Positions 57,479-64,000 of a stretch of 64,000 bases of DNA are shown in pieces. Source of the DNA: Collybia mongolica. Taxonomy: Eukaryota; Basidiomycota; Agaricomycetes; Agaricales; Clitocybaceae. The position numbers and the translations under genes were made by a program. Under the pieces are notes generated by a model. It searched no databases and was not told where the DNA came from. It saw only the letters and a program-made list of their open reading frames with translations. How positions within the stretch are numbered: the stretch's first letter is position 1; every line of letters begins with the position of its first letter. The stretch spans positions 2,852,001-2,916,000 of the forward strand of contig JAAXNY010000008.1 in the NCBI GenBank assembly GCA_013420905.1, in the 5' to 3' direction.

Positions 57479-58100
57479 CGATGAGAAACGTGGTGAAGAT
57501 ATAGGGGTGTCTAGCAGACCAAAATTCTCGGAAGAATACTCGGAACCAGTGGAAGTAGGTGCTCTCATTATGCAGGTGATTGGTGTGTTTGTTATGCGAA
57601 AATGAGGAGACTGTGGCAGCGTATAGGGATACCTTGAGACTTATATAACGTGTTACGGCGCCAAAACAAGGGACACGCCGAATCCATGCTGTCTAGGTTA
57701 ACAGTGTTAGATATCGATGGAATCAGTTATCATTGAGCCCAACCGAAATCTCACAATCATTCTACAAGAAGGCCGCTCGTGGAGAAAACGTTCCAGATCT
57801 TGATGAGGACACAGCATCTCCTCAAGGCACGCGCGAGATCTCGCGTCCCAAACTATAAAAGCTGTCAAGTTGGATGCAGGAAAGGGTCCGTCCTTGATCG
57901 ACTTCCAGGAAAGAAAGGATACTTATTTCGAAAGCCTGATGCGAGCTAAAACGCATGCGAGGGACAATTGAGGTGATGTAACATTCTTTCCCAAACCAGA
58001 GAGATCAGAAGGCTCGGTCTTAGTTATACCTAGAATGAAAATCCGCTTTTCAATGGAGTAAGAGCCCACAGTTGACATAGCGACATGTTTACTTACGAGT
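57396..58100. repeat. Segmental duplication, copy 1 (upstream of GTPase A)
   Basis: The 5' flank of GTPase A, including the strings CTCGTGGAGAAAACG and TCCTTGATCGACTT, recurs in the same order and orientation at 59495-60180. The two copies have point changes and small indels but are clearly collinear. Confidence 0.8.
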
Positions 58101-58569
58101 CGTTGCCCCCTCGCATGGCCTTAATCTCTTCGGTAGGTAGTATATACCTGACCGGACTGTATGGGTGCTAGACAAATAAAGAAACCCAAACACCGCCCTT
58201 CATCACGATGTGCTCTAGCTTCTGTTTCTCACGGGGGTTTCCCTCTCGCTGCATGACCTGCTCCAATACTCGCGTCCACAGCCACAGCCTTGCAACCAGT
58301 CCAACACTTAGTATACAACACAACGAGGGCACCAATGTGAATGCCTACGTGAGCCTGACCCTGTACACCAACACGTACTCAACAGGAACTCCAGAAGACG
58401 CAGATCTTCCTTCTACTTGTAGGCCTTGGGGTCCATCGTTCCAATGTTTGTCATGATCGGCCTCACGCTATAGCACCACTCTTTGCATGCCAAATGTCCT
58501 CATTAGGCACAAGCACGGCGCTCAATAGGATGATTCCAAAGGTCGATCAGTCATGCGCAGCAATAGACA
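58101..58569. other. Spacer inside the GTPase cluster
   Basis: No gene recognised; a plus-strand frame at 58208-58456 (82 codons) has no domain and is probably chance. Confidence 0.4.
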
Positions 58570-59066
58570 AGGGGACGTGCCACTCCAATCGTCGACTCCT
58601 CGAGGTTCAAGATTGTTGTCATTGACTCTGGCGCCGCGCCAGTTAAACAAAAACCGCGATTGACACCCACGTGACCTTCTGTGACAGAGGATTGCGGCCA
58701 GCCCTCTTCAGACTCGCTTCGGACGCGATTTTGCTGCGATAAGGGCCAGTTTTCTCTCGTGCGAGACAGAGGTACCCATCAACCGTGCACTGTACAGGCG
58801 GTGTCTGTCAATGATGCCCATGTCGGGTTCTGTGAAAAGTAGGCGCTTGTCGGGCTCCAATCTGTTGTGATGGCGTGTTGAACGGTACCTAATGGCGTCG
58901 TGGAGTACATGCGCAAAACTGCCAACATGGTAAGATCACCATCGTTTCCGCAGTCGCATAGTTTATAGGGTAGAGTATGTGAAGGCCCGAGATCTGTGCC
59001 AAAGTGGATCCTTGCTGACAAAAAGGGTAGTAAGGAAACGATTCATCTCTACAGCCATTGTTTGAA
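58570..59066 (+). repeat. Duplicated 5' flank of plus-strand GTPases, copy R1
   Basis: Collinear with 60190-60900 and 62840-63700: shared strings include ACAGGCGGTGTCTGTCAA, AAACTGCCAACATG and GCCATTG. It stops abruptly at about 59066, where minus-strand GTPase sequence begins, so this promoter-like block has lost its own gene. Confidence 0.75.
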
Positions 59067-59067
59067 G

Positions 59068-59515
59068 TCGCGCCAATGATGTCCATATGTTCATCGACAA
59101 GCCCGCGTTGAATCCTCAGGGTTTCTGGCCTGTTTCGGACCGCACGTTGCAGAATAGCTTGTACTGACTCAAACGTATCGTTGCGAGGGACAAGGTGAGC
59201 GTCCATGTCGAGGATGGGTTCGAAAAAATCTCGTCGGCTGCTAGCTCCCGTTCTCGAGCCTCAACAATAGACGGAGATACTTGGTTCCACATATTTGTGA
59301 CGATGACGACGTTCTTTTGTCTGAACATCTTGAGGTTGCGTGTCGACATCCCACCCATCCTGAAATCGGAGATGCGGTGCATGTATATGATACCGGCTAG
59401 TCCCTTACCATGTTCATACCGAGTGAACACAGGATCAACTAAGAACATCAATTTATTTGAACGCACGCAATGGCTATTCCATCGCTCCCCTCGGGTATTG
59501 AGACAACATTCCTAC
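59068..59515 (-). pseudogene. AIG1-like GTPase pseudogene B
   Basis: Closely related to the middle of GTPase A: GIIYMHRISDFRMGGMSTRN, NVVIVTNMWNQVSPSI, EARERELAADEIF, then a frameshift near 59225 after which RNDTFESVQAILQ and LVDEHMDI continue in another frame. The exons with the P-loop and DTPG motif are missing: sequence matching GTPase A near 57140-57160 (GCAATGGCTATTCCATCG) is followed at once by sequence matching its region near 57390. The coiled coil is cut off at 59068, at the join with repeat R1. It cannot make a working GTPase. Confidence 0.85.
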
Positions 59516-60180
59516 ATATTTTACGATGTATTGGATGTAGTCGGAGCTGCCTTATCTCCTGGAGCCATTGATGGATAGCATGGTGAAAATGAGGTGGTAC
59601 CCAGCATACCAAAGTCCTTGGAAAAGCAAGCTGCTTTTATCGTGCGGGTGATTGGTATACTTGTCGTGCAAAAATGGGAAGACTGTAGCAGCGTATTGGG
59701 ATAGCTGTAGAACTGCATAACGCGTTACGGCACCAAACCAAAGAACGTGCCGGAACCATGTTGCTTAGGATAGCGGTGCTGGATATCAATAGGACCAGTT
59801 TATCATTGGGCTCAACTCCGAAAGCTCACAATTGTTCTGCGAAGGCAGCTCGTGGAGAAAACGCTCCAAGATCCTGAGAATCTCGTAAGACCACAGCACC
59901 TTCCCAAGGCACGCGTGATATCTCGCATCCTGAAAGTAGAACACTGTTAAGTTGTATGTAGGAGAGGGTCCATCCTTGATCGACTTACAGGAAAGAAAGA
60001 ATGCTGACAAAAACTTTTCCCCGTTAGAGTTGGAACGCGTGCGAGGGGACCACTGAGGTGATGCACTATTCTTTCCCGAACGGGCGCGACCAGAAGGGTC
60101 AGTTTCAGGTATATACCTAAAATGAAAATACATTTTTTTCAGTGGAGTAAAAGTTCACGTTTGAGAAATGTGGCTTACGA
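59495..60180. repeat. Segmental duplication, copy 2 (upstream of pseudogene B)
   Basis: Collinear with 57396-58100; see that entry. Confidence 0.8.
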
Positions 60181-60189
60181 AAAAGGGTG

Positions 60190-61085
60190 TACCCATCCCA
60201 ACGGTCGAATTCTCGAAGCATATGATCGGCACTGATAGCCGCGCTCTAGTTGAACAGAAACTACCATAGGCGCCCACATGAACTTCTGTGAAAGAGAATA
60301 CAGCCCTCTTCGGATTCGCTTCGGACGTGATTTTTCTGCGGCAAAGGTTCTCTCCCTTTCAAGACTAAAAGATCACTCGATCACCATGCGTTGCACAGGC
60401 GGTGTCTGTCAACGGTGTTTACACCGACTACTGTGAAAGGGGGAGTGCTTTTCGAGTTCCAGTTCGTTGTGACAAGCACATATATATATTCCATCGTGAT
60501 CAAAATGCATGAGACCTTTCTGTGGCTGTTCTTATAGAATTCTAGGGTGAGAGAGATCGCAGGTTGTCAACATCGCGTGGAGCAGATTCAATGATTTCGT
60601 CCTTGGATTATAGTAGTTTACTGATGCTGATCCCTCACAAATCGGGTTAGCTCGGGCGCCAGTCGGCGGCCCCATGATTCGCGGCGTGTTGCAAATTAAA
60701 TAAATGGTGGCTAATGGTGTCGTGGAGCACACGCGAAAAACTGCCAACATGATAGTGTCACCATCGCCTTCTCCGCAGTAGCGTGGCCTATAGAGAAGAG
60801 TATATCAGGCGAATACGAGGGCTCAAGGTCTGTGCCAGAGTGGATCCTTCGGACAAAAATGGTGGTAAGAAAATAATTCATCTCTGTAGCCATTGCTCTG
60901 AAGTTGTTGACTGTCAGGCCGAAAACCTTACCATGAAGCCAAACAATGCTATTGTCGCGTACGGCTTTAAGGATATATGATGTCAATCGAGACTGACACA
61001 CTTTTTTGTTTAGAGTTATGGGCGCAACCGGAACTGGAAAGACGACAGTAAGGCTCATATAACTGTCACATAGGGAGAAAAAAAC
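60190..61085 (+). repeat. Duplicated 5' flank of plus-strand GTPases, copy R2
   Basis: Upstream flank, first exons and first introns of GTPase C; collinear with R1 (58570-59066) and R3 (62840-63900). Shared strings include AAAATGGTGGTAAGAAAATAA (with R3). Acts presumably as the promoter of GTPase C. Confidence 0.75.
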
Positions 61086-62455
61086 TCACCCTCTAGCAGT
61101 TTATCAACCTTGTGAGCGGGTCGAACCTCAGGGTTGGAATGGGGTTGCATTCCTGCACCAGTGAAGTTGGAACGACACCGCCCTTCGAGTTTTGTGGTCA
61201 TAACATCACTCTCATTGACACTCCCGGTTTCGACGACACCACAGAGAGTGACACTACAATTTTAAAGCGCGTTTCCGATTATTTGACGAAGCAGTGAGTT
61301 CTTCGTGTCTTTCTTGGAGCGCGCCTCAATTCATGGTTCTTCAGGTATTCGGATGGGGTCAAGCTCGTGGGCATCATTTACATGCACCGCATATCAGACT
61401 TCCGAATGGGAGGCATATCGACCAGGAACTTCAAGATGTTCAGATCGCTTTGTGGAGACACTACCCTCAAAAATGTCGTGATTGTAACAAACATGTGGGG
61501 CGAAGTGAGTCCCGAAATCGGAGAGGCCAGAGAAACCGAATTAGTGACCGATGAGTTATTCTTCAAGCCTGTGCTCGACAAACAGGCTCGGATGGTCCGC
61601 CACGACAACACAATCACATCTGCTCAATCTATCATTGGGCTGTTCAGTAAAAACGAGCCCAAAGCTCTGCAGGTGCAGACTGAGATTGTAGATGAAGGAA
61701 AGGACAGTTCCCAGACCGCCGCCGCTCAATTACTGAACCATGAACTCATCGAGCAAGCGCGCAAACAGGACGAAGAGAAGAAACGGGTTCAGGCAGAACT
61801 CGAAGCTACAATGAGACAACAGGCCGAAGCGAGAAAGGCGCACGAGGAAGCAGAGCAACGACGGATGAGAGAGGAGATGGAGAGAGCCGAGGCTGAGGCG
61901 CAACGGCAAGCTGCGGAGTTGCAGGCAGAAAACGAGAGGATTGAACGAGAGATGCACGAAACAGCTGAGCGCACCAGGATAGAGGCAGAGCGAGTGGCGG
62001 CAGAGCACCGACGGCGGCTGGCGGAAGAGGCAGAACGGGCTCGTCAACAGGAGATCGCTGAGGCCGCAGAACGCGCGGCGTTGGAGGCTGCCAGGGTGCG
62101 ACAAGAAAAAGAGGCAAGGATTGCCCGTGAAGGAGAACAGCGTCGCAGAGATCAGGAGATTGAGTGGGCGAGGGCCGCGGCACGTGAGGAGGCGGAGGAC
62201 GCCCGGAGGGAGCGCAGGAGATTGGAGAGGGAAATGCGGGCGGCGGCTGAACGGGAAAGGGTTGCGGCGCAGCGACGTGAGGCCCAGCGTCAGGAGCAGT
62301 TGAGGCAGGAAGCTGAGCGGGCCTGGCAGCATGAGATCGCGGCGGCAGCAGAGCGGGCGGAGATTGCACGTCAACTAGCAGAGACCCAGCGGCAACTTGA
62401 GCTGGAGCGGCAGCGCAGAGAGGCTGATGACGACGACTTTTGCATAGTTATGTGA
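60933..62455 (+). CDS. AIG1-like GTPase C with coiled coil and CaaX box
   Basis: Exons: 60933-60958 (MKPNNAIVA), 61014-61047, 61100-61293 and about 61345-62455, all in phase. Motifs: VMGATGTGKTT (G1), FINLVSGSNLRVGMGLHSCT, HNITLIDTPGFDD (G3), VGIIYMHRISDFRMGGIST and NVVIVTNMWGEVSP. The remaining ~250 residues are an extreme Glu/Arg/Ala-rich coiled coil. The protein ends DDDDFCIVM: Cys-Ile-Val-Met is a good CaaX box, with Met favouring farnesylation, so the mature protein should be membrane-bound. GTPase A (55589-57478) has a different C-terminal solution. The N-terminus is shorter than in A, with the P-loop starting at residue 10. Function unknown; the family resembles GIMAP/AIG1 GTPases that oligomerise on membranes. 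Confidence 0.88.
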
Positions 62456-62839
62456 AACTTCCTTGTTTTTGCTGTGTCGCCTGTTTTATCCTGGTGTGAA
62501 GTATGTGACCTTTTTCGTCGGACGAAAAAACTTGGAGAGCATGCCATTAGATAGCATGCGGGCGAGACGTCGGGTATAGGTAGTGTAAATTTTAATCGGC
62601 TTCAGTCTCAAGGTCCAGCCGAGAGTGCGGGATACAACCGGGAGTGTCTAGTGCCTCATTTTTTGCCGTCAGTCAGACAGGATGCGTGCCATGTTTCTGG
62701 GTAAAGGAGAATATGTCGAGTTTTGAAAGCTTCTTCCTCAAACCACTAATTCGGTTCACTTTCCCCCAGTGGACACCCACCGTTATACCCACAAGTAGAG
62801 TCGTGATCGATCGTGCGCAGCGATTCAAAAGCGTCTTTA
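62456..62839. other. 3' flank of GTPase C
   Basis: About 380 bp, no gene recognised. Confidence 0.4.
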
Positions 62840-63900
62840 GTCATATTCCAACCATCCAGGCCCAAGATCGCCACTGATAGCTTGTCAGATGGAAACATCG
62901 CCATCCGAGTGACTTCCCGTGAGAGAGAATAAAGCTCCCGGACATGATTCTGTTGTGATAAGGGCGAAGTTTTTATGTGCAAAGTCAGGTCGTCCCTCGA
63001 TCGTCACGCATTGTACAGGCGGAGTTCGTACATGCCGTCTGGGCCAATTTAGGTGACTTCGGGCCCGAGTTCATATATCCTACCATAGCGAAATCACATC
63101 TGGTCCTCTTGAAATTCCATGGAAGAAGTCGCAAGCTATGAGAATGGCATCAAGATAGCTTGGGGGAGCCCGAACTCCTCCTTTGCACACAGATCCTGGG
63201 GGCATGTGGAGATTGAACCGCCCAAAATAGAGTCAGCTCGAACACCAACGACTTCTGTGAAGAGAGAGCACTGCCTAGGCTCCAAACCGTTGCGTATAAA
63301 TGTTCCATCATGTTCAAAGCATTCCTGGTTTTCCCGCGACCGTTCCCAAGGGAGACACCGCAAATCACGAGGGCCACACCAACCTTGAAGCAAACGCAAA
63401 TATCTCCTTTGCCTTTGGTTTCCAAAGATATTGAGGGCGATCGGTGGAAACACTCGGGCGTCAGGAGGTGGTCCGATGAAATGCAGTGTGTTACATATGA
63501 AATCATGAGTGGTTGATGGTATCGTAGAGTACACGCATGAGCCACCACCAGGCCCGGCATCGCAGTTGTCTTGTCCGCAGTTGCGTAACCCATAGGAAAG
63601 AGTACATCAAGTGAACATGAAGACTCGAGGTCCCTGCCAAACTGGACCCTTCTGGCGAAAATGGTGGTAAGAAAATAATTTGCCTTTGCAGCCATTGCTC
63701 TGAATTATTGACCGTTAGATCGAAAATCTTGATATGAAATCAAACAATGCCATTATCGCGTACGGAATCAAGGATGAGTGATGTTGTTCGAAGCTGAAAT
63801 GCCTTATGATTTAGCGTCATGGGTGCGACAGGAACTGGTAAGACGACGGTAAGGCTCACATAACTGTCACACGGGAAAACGAGAACTCATTATCTGATAG
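62840..63900 (+). repeat. Duplicated 5' flank of plus-strand GTPases, copy R3
   Basis: Collinear with R1 and R2, extended by an insertion of about 350 bp (roughly 63070-63500) not present in R2. Leads into GTPase D. Confidence 0.7.
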
Positions 63901-64000
63901 TTTATCAACCTCGTGGGCGGGTCAAACCTTAGAGTCGGATCGGGGCTGCATTCCTGCACGAGTGAAGTTGAAACGGCATCGCCGTTCGATATGGGTGGTC
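63734..64000 (+). CDS. AIG1-like GTPase D (partial, cut by window end)
   Basis: First exon MKSNNAIIA from ATG 63734, intron GTACGG...TTTAG, then VMGATGTGKTT (G1), a second intron starting GTAAGGCTCA, and FINLVGGSNLRVGSGLHSCT followed by SEVETASPFDMGG at the window edge. Exon borders and even intron sequences parallel those of GTPase C, so D is a recent tandem duplicate on the same strand. The G3 motif, coiled coil and C-terminus are outside the window. Confidence 0.85.

Noticed and set aside
61730..62374. 214- and 187-codon minus-strand open frames
   Set aside because: Antisense shadows of the Glu/Arg-rich coiled coil of GTPase C; Leu/Pro/Ser composition only reflects the complementary codons.
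1..64000. CRISPR arrays, rRNA genes or bacterial-type operons
   Set aside because: No spaced short repeats, no rRNA-like sequence and spliceosomal introns throughout.

Overview
This window looks like nuclear DNA from a filamentous basidiomycete, most likely an Agaricomycete; I cannot name the genus from sequence alone. The grounds are dense spliceosomal introns of about 45-70 nt, a class I hydrophobin, a DUF6533-type multi-pass membrane protein, F-box/LRR-like proteins of the type expanded in mushrooms, and Kre9/KNH-type GPI-anchored surface protein. No rRNA, tRNA, CRISPR or bacterial operon structure was seen. Most genes are broken into many exons, so coordinates give the span from start to stop codon, with key exons described in the evidence.

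Left part (1-24 kb): mostly conserved housekeeping genes. A type II membrane dipeptidyl aminopeptidase (cut by the window start) diverges from a SYS1 Golgi protein gene. After a 4.2-kb stretch without recognisable genes come a BCS1-type AAA ATPase, a VPS1-type dynamin, an RNase H2 subunit C gene, an F-box protein, a Kre9/KNH-like GPI protein and a RanBP1-domain protein with a predicted N-terminal membrane segment.

Middle part (24-40 kb): three paralogous MDR-family alcohol dehydrogenase/quinone reductase-like genes on the + strand share a conserved upstream element containing ATGACGT. A five-exon class I hydrophobin lies between copies 1 and 2. A complete, apparently very young Ty1/copia retrotransposon (two 256-bp LTRs that I read as identical, 5-bp target duplication, intact 1501-codon polyprotein) sits just upstream of copy 3.

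Right part (40-64 kb): accessory and fast-evolving. Two tandem genes encode secreted proteins, each with two copies of a six-cysteine domain that I cannot assign; in one the linker has grown into a 54-bp minisatellite. Then follow another F-box gene, a DUF6533 membrane protein with a 10-nt exon, a Ras-like GTPase whose reading frame can be spliced through an 11-nt exon into an aminoglycoside phosphotransferase-like kinase domain, a SIRT5-like sirtuin, and a cluster of AIG1-like coiled-coil GTPases. That cluster holds two complete genes on opposite strands, one truncated pseudogene and one gene cut by the window end, embedded in segmental duplications. One GTPase ends in a CaaX prenylation box, the other in a hydrophobic/amphipathic tail.

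The points most worth a second look are the GTPase-kinase fusion, the AIG1-like GTPase cluster, the six-cysteine secreted pair and the in-phase micro-exons.
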